Source: Clostridiales bacterium (GTDB lineage: Bacteria > Bacillota > Clostridia > Lachnospirales > Cellulosilyticaceae). From it: a DNA stretch of 37,690 bases. Shown here piece after piece: positions 9,690 through 18,391 of this stretch (the stretch's first letter is position 1; every line of letters starts with the position of its first letter). Where the stretch lies: contig DYCF01000038.1 in assembly GCA_019418225.1 (NCBI GenBank), forward strand, positions 1 through 37,690, in the 5' to 3' direction. The translations under genes and the position numbers were made by a program. A model generated the notes under the pieces. The model had not been told where the DNA came from. It was given only the letters and a program-made list of their open reading frames with translations, and searched no databases.

Positions 9690-11045
9690 ATGAAGAAAAA
9701 ATTATTACTTAGTCTTTTAGCAACAGTAATAGCAGCTTCACTTGTAGGATGTGGAGGCACTAGTAAGTCAGTAGCATCTAATGCAGAAGGGACAAGTGCC
9801 GCTCCAAATGGGGAAAAAACAGTTGTCACTATGTGGATTATGCCTAATAGCGGCACACCAGATCAAGACCTTATGGAAGTCTTACAGCCATTCTTAAAAG
9901 AGAATCCTGATATCGATGTACAACCAACTGTTTTAGACTGGGGTTCAGCATGGACCAAGCTTACAACAGCAGCCACAAGTGGCGAGGGACCAGATATTAC
10001 TCAATTAGGGACAACACAAATTGCAGCTATTGCAGCTATGGGTGCTTTAGAAGATTTAACACCTTATTATGATCGTTTTGGCGGCGAAGAAGCTTTCGTA
10101 GATGCCACACTTCCAACAACACAGATTTTAGGACAAGGTGAAGAAAGATATGCCCTGCCATGGTTCATTGATACAAGAGCACTTTTCTATAGAAAAGATA
10201 TCTGTGAAGCAGCGGGTGTTAATCCAGAAACAGATTTCAAAACATGGGACAGCTTTAGAGAAGCGCTTACAAAAATGAAAGATGTAGAAATTGATGGTGT
10301 AAAGGTACCACCACTTGGAATGCCAGGAAAGAATGACTGGAATGTTATTCATAACTACGCACCATGGATTTGGGGTGCAGGTGGAGACTTTATTGCAGAG
10401 GATAATAAAACAAGTATTATTAACTCAGATGAAGCTTTAGCAGGTGTTTCATATTATGCAGAACTTGCAATTGATGGCTTAATGAGCATGCAGGCATTGG
10501 AGAAAAACTCCGCTGAGATTGAAGCAGCTTTCAATGCAGGTGAATTTGCAACTATTTTCTCAGGTGCTTATGAAATTGCAACATTAAGAAGAGAACAACC
10601 AGAACTTGCTGAAAAAATTGGTACAGCTTCATTCCCAGAAGGGCCTAAAGGAAAATATGCTTTCTTCGGTGGTAGTGGACTTAGCGTCTTTAAAAGTTCT
10701 AAAAATAAAGAAGCTGCTTATAAAGTACTTGAATATTTAATGAGTACAGATGCACAAGTTGCATATCAAGAAAAGTGTGGTAACTTACCAACAGTTAATG
10801 CAGCTTATGAAACAGAGTTTATATCAAATGAAGAAATGCGAGAGGCTTTTAAAGAACAAATAGCATTTGGTAAAGCGTATCCTTCAGTAGCAGGTTGGGG
10901 ACCATCTGAAACACTACTTCAAAAAGGATTAAGTAATGTATGGGATAATGTTATGGGTGTATTTGGTAAATATGATCCAGCTAAGACTAAAGAATTCTTA
11001 GATCAAACAGCTAATGAATGTACAACAATTTATAGTCAGCAATAA
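9690..11045 (+). CDS. Sugar ABC transporter substrate-binding lipoprotein (family 1)
   Basis: 451-residue lipoprotein. The signal peptide ends in the lipobox LVGC with C21 as lipidation site, then a low-complexity linker and a family 1 extracellular solute-binding fold (typical TMWIMPNSGTPDQD start of the mature domain, GEGPDITQLGTTQ, FNAGEFATIFSGAYE, CGNLPTVNAA). It should capture oligosaccharides outside the membrane and deliver them to the two permeases that follow. Given the neighbouring lichenase and GH94 phosphorylases, beta-glucan oligosaccharides are the likely ligand, but this is inferred from context. The ribosome binding site is AAGGGTGAG before the ATG. Confidence 0.92.
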   Translation: MKKKLLLSLLATVIAASLVGCGGTSKSVASNAEGTSAAPNGEKTVVTMWIMPNSGTPDQDLMEVLQPFLKENPDIDVQPTVLDWGSAWTKLTTAATSGEGPDITQLGTTQIAAIAAMGALEDLTPYYDRFGGEEAFVDATLPTTQILGQGEERYALPWFIDTRALFYRKDICEAAGVNPETDFKTWDSFREALTKMKDVEIDGVKVPPLGMPGKNDWNVIHNYAPWIWGAGGDFIAEDNKTSIINSDEALAGVSYYAELAIDGLMSMQALEKNSAEIEAAFNAGEFATIFSGAYEIATLRREQPELAEKIGTASFPEGPKGKYAFFGGSGLSVFKSSKNKEAAYKVLEYLMSTDAQVAYQEKCGNLPTVNAAYETEFISNEEMREAFKEQIAFGKAYPSVAGWGPSETLLQKGLSNVWDNVMGVFGKYDPAKTKEFLDQTANECTTIYSQQ

Positions 11046-11111
11046 TTTGTGATAACAAATATTAAGATGTCATTTTGATTACATGATAGATTATGGTAGG
11101 AGGTCAGAAAA

Positions 11112-12086
11112 ATGGCTAAAGCAGCGAAAGATTTAAATAAAAATGTAGTAGCTAAAAAAGGTTTATTATCACAAATTAAGAAGAATAAATTAGCATATGG
11201 CTTAATAGCGCCAGCATTAATTGCAATGTTTATTGTTCACTTGATTCCAATTGTTTCAGGAATTTGGATGTCTTTTTTAAAGCTTAATCAATTTACGCTT
11301 CATCAATTTTTAGGAGCGCCTTTTGTAGGACTTGAGAACTATGCAACAGTATTATTAGACCCTAATAGTACCATGCGCTCAGGATTCTTTGATGCCCTTA
11401 GAAATACAGCTATCTTTGCTGTAGTATGTAGTATTTTAGTAATAGGAATTGGACTATTGCTAGCAGTATTACTGAATAGAAAATTTAAGTTTCAAGGACT
11501 TGCTAGAACATTATTAATGACACCATGGGTAGTACCTTCTTTCGTTGTAGGTTTACTATGGGGATTTATGTGGCAGCAAGATGGTATTATTAACAAGATA
11601 CTTGTAAATGTTTTTCATATAATTCCAGAAGGACCTTATTGGCTTACAGGACCTAAGGTAATGATTGCCATTATGATTCCTACGATATGGCGAACAGTGC
11701 CATTTGTTATGCTCATGCTTTTAGCAGGGTTACAACAAATCCCAATTGATTATTACGAGGCAGCAGAGATAGATGGTGCGAATAGTTGGCAGCAATTTAA
11801 AGCAATTACATTACCATTATTAAGATCTGTTTTATCAATTCAAATATTAAATGGTATTATTAGCTATGTTTATTCATTCAATATTGTAGCTATGATGTTT
11901 GGACATGGTGCAGGATTCCCAGGTAAATACGGTGACCTTCTTATGACCAATATCAATCGTAATTCATTCCAGATATGGCAGTTTGGACCTGGTGCAGCAG
12001 CGACCGTGATCGTTATGATTTGTGTGCTAGGATTAGTAGCACTATGGTATAAAGTATTCCAAAATGATTTGGTGGTGAATGACTAG
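11112..12086 (+). CDS. Sugar ABC transporter permease (MalF/UgpA type)
   Basis: 324-residue integral membrane protein with about six hydrophobic segments. The cytoplasmic EAA loop reads EAAEIDGANSWQQFKAITLP near residues 218-237, the contact site for the ATPase. It forms the channel with the next gene product. AGGAGG stands upstream of the ATG. It lies 66 bases after the binding-protein gene and shares one base with the next permease, so the three are one operon. No ATPase gene is present in the locus; this subfamily commonly uses a shared MsmK/UgpC-like ATPase encoded elsewhere. Confidence 0.92.
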   Translation: MAKAAKDLNKNVVAKKGLLSQIKKNKLAYGLIAPALIAMFIVHLIPIVSGIWMSFLKLNQFTLHQFLGAPFVGLENYATVLLDPNSTMRSGFFDALRNTAIFAVVCSILVIGIGLLLAVLLNRKFKFQGLARTLLMTPWVVPSFVVGLLWGFMWQQDGIINKILVNVFHIIPEGPYWLTGPKVMIAIMIPTIWRTVPFVMLMLLAGLQQIPIDYYEAAEIDGANSWQQFKAITLPLLRSVLSIQILNGIISYVYSFNIVAMMFGHGAGFPGKYGDLLMTNINRNSFQIWQFGPGAAATVIVMICVLGLVALWYKVFQNDLVVND

Positions 12087-12952
12087 TGAAAAACGGAGAC
12101 ATGACAAAATACAAAAAAAGAAAAAAAGTAATTGATAATATTGGAACAGTCATTGTTTGGTTATTTGTAGTAATAGCGCTTTTTCCTATCGTATGGATGA
12201 TATTAACCTCATTAATGACACAAGGAGATATTGCAACAGGTAAGATTGGGATTCCTAATCATTTTGAAAATTACATTGAGATGTGGCAAAGTGTAGATTT
12301 CTTCAACTACTTTAAAAACAGTGTTATCGTATGTGGGGCAACAACAGTTATAGCACTGAGTATTGCGACCTTTGCGGGATATGCGGTGGCAAGATTTAAG
12401 TTCCCAGGGGCAGGGATATTTGGTGCGGCAGTACTGGCGACACAAATGGTACCAGGAATTATGTTCTTACTACCCCTGTATCTTATGTTTATCAAAATAC
12501 AAGATACATTGGGTATTAAAATTATCAATACATATGGGGGATTGATTTTAGTATATTCAGCATTCTACATACCATTTAGTATATGGATTTTAAGAGGTTT
12601 CTTTGCTGGGATTCCAACAGAACTAGAAGAAGCAGCCATTATAGATGGATGTAGTAAATTTGAGGCATTCCTAAAAGTAATTTTACCAATTGCAAGAATT
12701 GGTTTAATAGCGACTGGTATATATATTTTCCTTATGGCATGGGATGAATTGCTATTTGCATGGGTACTTACAACTTCATCAGATGTCGCAACTATTCCTG
12801 TAGGAATTAGACTATATGTTGGTAATTATCAAAATAGATATGATTTATTAATGGCTGCAGGCTGCGTAACAACATTGCCACCGCTTATTATATTCTTTGG
12901 ACTACAAAAACAATTTATAAGTGGTATGACAGCAGGCGCAGTAAAAGCTTAG
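12086..12952 (+). CDS. Sugar ABC transporter permease (MalG/UgpE type)
   Basis: 288-residue membrane protein, partner of the preceding permease. EAA loop EEAAIIDGCSKFEAFLKVIL near residues 184-203, and the C-terminal end FISGMTAGAVKA is typical of the family. The start codon is GTG at 12086, whose first base is the last base of the upstream stop (TAGTG). A GGTGGTG stretch 8 bases before it could serve as ribosome binding site; an ATG at 12101 is an alternative with a poorly spaced GGAG. Confidence 0.9.
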   Translation: MKNGDMTKYKKRKKVIDNIGTVIVWLFVVIALFPIVWMILTSLMTQGDIATGKIGIPNHFENYIEMWQSVDFFNYFKNSVIVCGATTVIALSIATFAGYAVARFKFPGAGIFGAAVLATQMVPGIMFLLPLYLMFIKIQDTLGIKIINTYGGLILVYSAFYIPFSIWILRGFFAGIPTELEEAAIIDGCSKFEAFLKVILPIARIGLIATGIYIFLMAWDELLFAWVLTTSSDVATIPVGIRLYVGNYQNRYDLLMAAGCVTTLPPLIIFFGLQKQFISGMTAGAVKA

Positions 12953-12980
12953 AAAGAAAAGTTAATAATTTACTTTAAAA

Positions 12981-13047
12981 ATACAAAGGAAGTGTTGCGA
13001 AACTAGCCAAATAGTTTTGTAACACTTCCATTTGTGGCTTTTTGTAT
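12981..13047 (+). terminator. Rho-independent terminator after sugar permeases
   Basis: GGAAGTGTT at 12988-12996 pairs with AACACTTCC at 13021-13029, with inner pairing of AAACTA and TAGTTT. A T-rich tail (GGCTTTTTG) lies a few bases beyond. It implies that the next binding-protein gene has its own transcription start or depends on read-through. Confidence 0.7.
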
Positions 13048-13092
13048 ATTATAGGGATAGTAAATAATTACAGCAAAAGGGGTAAATGAAAA

Positions 13093-14376
13093 ATGGAAGA
13101 CGATAAACTCATAAATAGAATAATTATTGGCGTAGTGGTTTTCTTAGGGCTTATTTTAAGTTTATTATTATTTAGAATTTATTCCGATGTACAAAGGAAG
13201 CAGAGCTATAGTTTTCAAGAGAAGGACAAGAAAAATATAACTATATGGACTATACATGGTGATATACAGACGATATTAGAAGAGGTCGTAAAAAAATATG
13301 AAACAGAAGATATAAGTTTTGAAATTACCAGTTTTAAAAATGAAGTTTATCAATCTACTATTCAAAGTGCAGCCATTACAAATCAGTTACCGGATATATT
13401 TTTTGCATGGGGATATGGCTGGCTAGAGAAATATGTAAAGTTTGACCTAGTAGCGGACATAACAGATGTCGTAGAAGAGACAGGGCTAAAAGAGAAGTGC
13501 TTACCCTATACGTTAGAGGGTGTTACTTATGATGATAAGTTGTATGCTATGCCTACCTATGGGTGGAATGTAAGCTTATTTTGTAATGAAGAACTCTTTA
13601 GAGTCTTAGATATAGACTATCCGACGACATATGATGAATTTATTGAGGTTATTAAAGCATTTAAGGCTGAAGGCATGGTGCCACTTGCTGGGAGTATGAA
13701 GGAGGAATGGGTTAATTCCTTATATTATATGTCACTCGTACTAGGAGAAGGAGAGTTACAAGGTGTTTATGATGCTGCATTAAATCATAAAAAATTTAAT
13801 ACGCCACAGTTTTATAATGCAGCTAAAAAGATGCAAGAAATCAATGGGCTTATGCCATGGCAATCAAACTATATAGAAGATGATGGATACGATGCGTGCT
13901 ACTTATTTACACAGGGCAAGAGTGCCATGCTTTTGTATGGCAGCTGGGCAGCTTCTAGCATTGAGGCAGAAGATTCTAAGGTAAAAGATATTGTAAAAGT
14001 CATACCATTTCCAAATGAAAATACGCGTTATGGTGTAGGTGGATTCGTAGATACATTTGTAATTAGTAAGAATGGCAAGATTTCTGAAGATAAAGAGCTT
14101 CAATTATTATATTTGCAGATTATGCAAGATGTCTCACAGCTTGCTATAGATAAGTATGGGATAGGACTACCAGCATATAAGGGACAAGAGATTAATAAGG
14201 CAAAGTTTCCAACAATGTATGCCTGTTCAACTATTAAACCCTCTAAGGGACAACATCCTGCTTATGACCAATTGTTTGGTGAAGGAAAGGGGCAAACATA
14301 TTATAGGCTTTTAAGGCAACTCATAAACAAGGAGATAGATGCTAAAGAGTTTACTGCACAGTTGGCAAAAGAGTAA
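13093..14376 (+). CDS. Membrane-anchored family 1 solute-binding protein
   Basis: 427 residues. Instead of a lipobox it has an uncleaved-looking N-terminal transmembrane helix (about residues 9-29, followed by FRIYSDVQRKQ), then a family 1 solute-binding domain (NITIWTIHGDIQTILEEVV, LPDIFFAWGYGWLEKYV, FTQGKSAMLLYGSWAASSIE). It has no permease of its own and is separated from the transporter operon by a terminator. It may feed the same permeases or present ligand to the YesM-like kinase; the sequence does not decide. AAAGGGG precedes the ATG. Confident for fold, unsure of role. Confidence 0.85.
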   Translation: MEDDKLINRIIIGVVVFLGLILSLLLFRIYSDVQRKQSYSFQEKDKKNITIWTIHGDIQTILEEVVKKYETEDISFEITSFKNEVYQSTIQSAAITNQLPDIFFAWGYGWLEKYVKFDLVADITDVVEETGLKEKCLPYTLEGVTYDDKLYAMPTYGWNVSLFCNEELFRVLDIDYPTTYDEFIEVIKAFKAEGMVPLAGSMKEEWVNSLYYMSLVLGEGELQGVYDAALNHKKFNTPQFYNAAKKMQEINGLMPWQSNYIEDDGYDACYLFTQGKSAMLLYGSWAASSIEAEDSKVKDIVKVIPFPNENTRYGVGGFVDTFVISKNGKISEDKELQLLYLQIMQDVSQLAIDKYGIGLPAYKGQEINKAKFPTMYACSTIKPSKGQHPAYDQLFGEGKGQTYYRLLRQLINKEIDAKEFTAQLAKE

Positions 14377-14485
14377 GGAGCTATTAATTTTATCCTGTTT
14401 TATCGTAACATTATCAACTTACTTGAAAGCAGCATTCTCTTTATACTTAATTTATAAAGACAATAAAAAAGAAAGGAAATAATTT

Positions 14486-15289
14486 ATGAAATCCTATGTA
14501 GCTTTTATAGGCATGAGTTTAATACTTATTGGGTGTAGTAATGCACAGGCACCACAAAAAATAGAAAGTATGCAGACAAGTAAACTCTTGGAGGAGGAGA
14601 TTACGGTGAGTAGAGGGATGAAGAATTTAAAAGGGACAGTTGCCTTAGAAACGCAGTTTAATGACTTTGAAGAAACACTTATGGAAAAGGCTAATGGTTG
14701 GACAAATGGGAGCATGTTTGATTGTACATGGCGAAGTGACAACGTGCAATTTCAAGATGGCAATATGATGCTTACAATCGACCAAGATGGAGAAAATACA
14801 AGTCCGAAGTGGTCTGGTGGTGAATATCGTACAAGACAAGCTTTTCATTATGGGATGTATGAAGTACGTATGAAACCTATAAAAAATACAGGCGTGGTTT
14901 CATCTTTCTTTACATATACAGGACCAAGTGATAACAATCCTTGGGATGAAATAGATATTGAATTCCTAGGAAAAGATTCAACAAAAGTACAATTCAATTA
15001 TTTCACAAATGGTGTGGGAGAACATGAATATGTATATGATTTAGGATTTGATGCCTCAGAGGCATTCCATGAGTATGCATTTGAATGGCAGCCAGATTCA
15101 ATTACTTGGTATGTGGATGGCGTAGAAGTATATAAAGCTACAGAAAATATTCCTCAGACACCTTCTAAAGTGATGATGAATACATGGCCAGGCATTGGTG
15201 TGGATTCATGGTTAGGTGCATTTGATGGAAAAACGCCACTTACAGCAGAATATGATTGGATGCGAGTGACACAATATAGTAATAAGTAA
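14486..15289 (+). CDS. Lipoprotein lichenase, GH16 beta-1,3-1,4-glucanase
   Basis: 267 residues. The signal peptide ends in LIGC with lipidation at C17, so the enzyme is held on the outer face of the membrane. From about residue 55 it is a GH16 domain very like Bacillus lichenase: the active site reads DEIDIEFLGKD, with nucleophile E155, D157 and acid/base E159, followed by TKVQFNYFTNGVGEHE and FHEYAFEWQPDSITWYVDG. The EIDIE spacing without an extra residue is that of lichenases rather than laminarinases. It cleaves beta-1,4 bonds that follow a beta-1,3 bond in mixed-linkage glucan, releasing mainly tri- and tetrasaccharides. Ribosome binding site AAAGGAAA. Full length; only the lipid anchor differs from secreted Bacillus enzymes. 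Confidence 0.93.
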   Translation: MKSYVAFIGMSLILIGCSNAQAPQKIESMQTSKLLEEEITVSRGMKNLKGTVALETQFNDFEETLMEKANGWTNGSMFDCTWRSDNVQFQDGNMMLTIDQDGENTSPKWSGGEYRTRQAFHYGMYEVRMKPIKNTGVVSSFFTYTGPSDNNPWDEIDIEFLGKDSTKVQFNYFTNGVGEHEYVYDLGFDASEAFHEYAFEWQPDSITWYVDGVEVYKATENIPQTPSKVMMNTWPGIGVDSWLGAFDGKTPLTAEYDWMRVTQYSNK

Positions 15290-15302
15290 GGAGATTTACA
15301 AG

Positions 15303-15431
15303 ATGAAACAGTACCAAGATGCTAAGAAGCAAATTTTATTTAACAGGAAACAAAAGCTTGGTATCTTAGTTGTAATTCTGTTAAGTATTGCCATTGTTAT
15401 ATGTATAGGAATATTGGTATATAAAGGATAA
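15303..15431 (+). CDS. 42-residue single-span membrane peptide
   Basis: A short ORF, 13 bases after the lichenase stop, with GGAG at a usable distance before its ATG. It encodes a basic N-terminus (MKQYQDAKKQILFNRKQK) followed by one strongly hydrophobic helix of about 20 residues and ends YKG. It sits before the shared terminator, so it is cotranscribed with the lichenase. I do not recognise a family. A small membrane partner of the lichenase or transporter is possible; a fortuitous ORF is less likely given the position and amphipathic design. Confidence 0.6.
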   Translation: MKQYQDAKKQILFNRKQKLGILVVILLSIAIVICIGILVYKG

Positions 15432-15436
15432 AAAAT

Positions 15437-15487
15437 AAAAGAAAGCCAGCTATGAACGGTAATAGAGTTCATGGCTGGCTTTCTTAT
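15437..15487. terminator. Bidirectional rho-independent terminator
   Basis: GAAAGCCAGC...GAAC at 15441-15457 pairs perfectly with GTTC...GCTGGCTTTC at 15467-15483. A-rich sequence precedes and T-rich sequence follows, so it can end both the lichenase unit (plus) and the AraC gene (minus). Confidence 0.9.
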
Positions 15488-15496
15488 TAAAGTATA

Positions 15497-16306
15497 TTAG
15501 AGATGCACTTTATTATGAAAGCGGTATTCAAGCGGTGTTTGTCCCACTATTTTCTTAAAGGTGTTGTTAAAGTAGCTAGAGCTACTAAATCCTGTCGTAA
15601 GTGCAATATCTAGGATAGAATCATCTGTATTTTTTAGTAGATGCTTGCTCTTTTCAATACGTACATTGTTTGTATAAGTGCAGAAAGACTGTTTTGTGAC
15701 TTTCTTGAAAATAGTGCAGAAGTAGCTTTTATTAATACCGAGATAATCTGCAAGTTCCTGTAAGGTAAGGGGCTTATGATAGTTTTTTTCGATATAGATT
15801 TCAGCCTTTGTCACATGATAGCTGTATTCATCTTCTGGAGTAAGTGCAATAGGACAGGTTGTACGTGGCGTAGAACAAGGATGTAATACATTTGGCGTAT
15901 CGTTCTCACAAGGAGATACAAGCTGACTTGAATAAATACTGTAGAGTAGCTCAGTCAAATGCGCCATGCAATGAAGTGGTTTAAAGACTAAAGCTTCCTT
16001 TGAAATATGTGAAGTGGTATAAGGTCCTATAATAAATACACCATCTGAAGGCACATCTGGGTTAATAAGGCAAGATGTTAGATAAATATCATCAGTAAGT
16101 GGATGATGAAAAATCTTTTGCGTTAAGGTATGCCTAAGAAGTTCTTCCTTTAGCTCAGATGTTAGGTAAGCTTTTATAATATTTAAATCTTGTGCTGAGA
16201 AACCATAAGTTGCAATTTCTTTACCTTCCTTATTAAAGGCACGAATAGGTAAATGGCTACAATGGTGAAAGTTTTCCATTGTAAGAGTAAGTGATGTCTG
16301 ATCCAA
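15497..16306 (-). CDS. AraC-family regulator, divergent from siderophore ABC operon
   Basis: 269 residues. The C-terminal about 100 residues form a double helix-turn-helix (LTLQELADYLGINKSYFCTI and ILDIALTTGFSSSSYFNNTF, ending GQTPLEYR). The N-terminal 150 residues are a probable ligand or signal domain that I cannot assign firmly; they contain several Cys and His (HHCSH, CENDTPNVLHPCS). The start is TTG at 16306: AGGAGG lies 8 bases upstream on the minus strand, a near-ideal site, and no ATG is better placed. It is divergent from the YclNOPQ-like operon and probably controls it; iron or siderophore response is inference. Confidence 0.87.
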   Translation of the reverse strand: MDQTSLTLTMENFHHCSHLPIRAFNKEGKEIATYGFSAQDLNIIKAYLTSELKEELLRHTLTQKIFHHPLTDDIYLTSCLINPDVPSDGVFIIGPYTTSHISKEALVFKPLHCMAHLTELLYSIYSSQLVSPCENDTPNVLHPCSTPRTTCPIALTPEDEYSYHVTKAEIYIEKNYHKPLTLQELADYLGINKSYFCTIFKKVTKQSFCTYTNNVRIEKSKHLLKNTDDSILDIALTTGFSSSSYFNNTFKKIVGQTPLEYRFHNKVHL

Positions 16307-16395
16307 AGTGAGGTCCTCCTATTCAACCTAAAAATATTACAAGAAATCTAAATATCGTATAAGACGTAATACATATTTCTTGTTAATATAGATTT

Positions 16396-16435
16396 ATAAA
16401 TGAAATTAATTATCAGTATATTATTCAAATATTAT
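16396..16435 (+). promoter_or_regulatory. Candidate promoter with Fur-like box, siderophore operon
   Basis: A TTAATT (16406-16411) and TATTAT (16430-16435) pair, 18 bases apart, make a plausible promoter. Bases 16396-16414 match the classic 19-bp Fur box at 13 positions by my count (ends AATTATC) and overlap the -35. AT-rich DNA gives such matches by chance, so the site is only a candidate. Confidence 0.4.
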
Positions 16436-16473
16436 AACATTATTTGATTAGAGATGTCAAAGGAGGCTTACTT

Positions 16474-17439
16474 GTGAAGCACTGGATGAAGAAGAGATAT
16501 CTTGCTGGCTTACTCATTATATTAGCAACAGTTTCTTTATTTGTAGGAGTAAGCAGCCTTACTTTAAATGATATTTTAACATTTAGAGAAGATAAGATTC
16601 AGCTCTTAATGATTAGTAGATTACCACGTTTAATTGCGATTATTGTTGCAGGGGTAGGACTTAGTGTCAGCGGTCTTATTATGCAGCAGATTAGTAGAAA
16701 TAAATTCGTATCACCAACAACAGCAGCAACATCAGACTTTGCTAAACTTGGAATTTTAGTAGGGATGATTGCTTTCGGTGGAAGCGGACAAATGACAAAG
16801 ATGATTATTGCCTTTGTTTTTGCAATGGTAGGGACAGTTGTCTTTATGAAAATGATTAAAGCCATTCAAATTAAAAATATTATTTTTGTACCGTTAGTAG
16901 GGATGATGCTAGGAAAGGTAGTTGGTTCAGTAACAGCTTTCTTCTCTTATAAATATGACCTTGTACAAAATATTTCATCATGGATGGAAGGAAACTTATC
17001 GCTGATTATGGCTGGAAATTATGAAATGCTTTATTTAAGCATTCCAGTTGTAATTTTAGGGTTTATGTATGCCAACAAATTTACAATTGCAGGGATGGGT
17101 GAGGACTTTGCCACAAACCTAGGGCTTAATTATAACCTTATTGTTAATATTGGTCTTGGAATTGTAGCACTGATTACTGCGGTAACAATGATTACAGTAG
17201 GGAATATTCCCTTCGTAGGACTGATTATTCCTAATATCGTTACAATGTATGTGGGAGATAACTTAAAGAATTCTCTTTACCATACAGCACTTTTAGGACC
17301 AATCTTCCTATTAATCTGTGATATTTTAGGCCGACTAATTATTTTCCCATTTGAAGTCTCTATTGGGATGATGGTAGGAACAATTGGCGGCGTAATGTTC
17401 CTTTATATGATTTTAAGGAGGGCAAAAAATGAAGGTTAA
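16474..17439 (+). CDS. Iron-siderophore ABC permease (FecCD family, YclN-like)
   Basis: 321-residue membrane protein with about nine hydrophobic segments of the FecCD family. Family landmarks are RLPRLIAIIVAGVGLSVSGL near the N-terminus and GNIPFVGLIIPNIVTMYVGD in the C-terminal half. The start is GTG at 16474 with AGGAGG at 16461-16466, 7 bases away; an upstream in-frame TTG at 16444 has no such site. Order permease-permease-ATPase-binding protein equals that of Bacillus YclNOPQ, a petrobactin/catecholate importer. It overlaps the next permease by 11 bases. Confidence 0.9.
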   Translation: MKHWMKKRYLAGLLIILATVSLFVGVSSLTLNDILTFREDKIQLLMISRLPRLIAIIVAGVGLSVSGLIMQQISRNKFVSPTTAATSDFAKLGILVGMIAFGGSGQMTKMIIAFVFAMVGTVVFMKMIKAIQIKNIIFVPLVGMMLGKVVGSVTAFFSYKYDLVQNISSWMEGNLSLIMAGNYEMLYLSIPVVILGFMYANKFTIAGMGEDFATNLGLNYNLIVNIGLGIVALITAVTMITVGNIPFVGLIIPNIVTMYVGDNLKNSLYHTALLGPIFLLICDILGRLIIFPFEVSIGMMVGTIGGVMFLYMILRRAKNEG

Positions 17440-18391
17440 AGCCAAGGACAAAAAAGTATTATGCATATTGGCTGTAGCCAGTATTGCACTCATTGCCCTA
17501 TTCTTATTTACAGGGCTTAATCCAAAGAGTTATAGTTATGCGCTTTCAAAGCGTATTCCAAAAATATATGCCATTATTTTAACTGGAGGAGCAGTAGGTT
17601 TTTCATCACTAATCTTCCAGACGGTAACAAACAATCATATTTTAACACCAAGTATTTTAGGGCTTGATTCCTTATACATGTTGCTGAATACAGCAGTTGT
17701 ATTTCTATTAGGTTCAACGCATAAATTGATTGTAAATGCCAATGCCAACTTCTTATTAACTACAGGTGTTATGTTAGGGGCATCAGTTATTTTTTACCAG
17801 CTTGTCTTTAAGAAAAAAAGTCATAATATCTTTTTCTTATTACTTGTAGGAATTGTAATTGGTACTTTATTTGAGAGTTTCACGACCTTTATGCAAGTTT
17901 TAATGGACCCAGGTGAATTTTTAACGATTCAAGATAAGTCACAAGCAAGTTTCAATAATATCAATACCAAGGTATTAGGACTTGCAACAGTAATGATTGT
18001 AGGGTCATTCCTTTATAGCACAAAGTTCATGAAGGTACTGGACGTTATGGGACTTGGTAGGGAACATGCAATTAACTTAGGTGTCGATTATGACAAAGTT
18101 GTGAAACACATGTTAGTTGTTGTTGTAATCTTAACAGCGACATCTACAGCATTAGTTGGCCCAATTACTTTCTTAGGGCTTTTAGTTGTAAACATTGCAA
18201 GATATATGATGCATTCATATAAACATAGCGTGCTAGGAATTACAATACTGCTTATTAGTATTGTAGCTTTGGTAGGCGGTCAGTTCGTTGTAGAACGTAT
18301 TTTAAGCTTCGGTGTCAGCGTAAGTATCATTATTAACTTTATAGGTGGTATTTACTTTATTTACTTATTAATGAAAGGACGTACACAATGA
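17429..18391 (+). CDS. Iron-siderophore ABC permease (FecCD family, YclO-like)
   Basis: 320 residues, second half of the heterodimeric permease. It carries RIPKIYAIILTGGAVGFSSL, NNHILTPSILGLDSLY (equivalent of the RNPLADPxxLG motif) and TALVGPITFLGLLVVNIARY. The ATG overlaps the upstream gene and has GGAGGG about 9 bases before it. Its stop overlaps the ATPase start as ATGA. Partner of the preceding permease in the YclNOPQ-like importer. Confidence 0.9.
   Translation: MKVKAKDKKVLCILAVASIALIALFLFTGLNPKSYSYALSKRIPKIYAIILTGGAVGFSSLIFQTVTNNHILTPSILGLDSLYMLLNTAVVFLLGSTHKLIVNANANFLLTTGVMLGASVIFYQLVFKKKSHNIFFLLLVGIVIGTLFESFTTFMQVLMDPGEFLTIQDKSQASFNNINTKVLGLATVMIVGSFLYSTKFMKVLDVMGLGREHAINLGVDYDKVVKHMLVVVVILTATSTALVGPITFLGLLVVNIARYMMHSYKHSVLGITILLISIVALVGGQFVVERILSFGVSVSIIINFIGGIYFIYLLMKGRTQ

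Noticed and set aside
14486..15289. Laminarinase (beta-1,3-glucanase) assignment for the GH16 enzyme
   Set aside because: The active site is EIDIE without the extra residue of laminarinases, and flanking motifs match lichenase.
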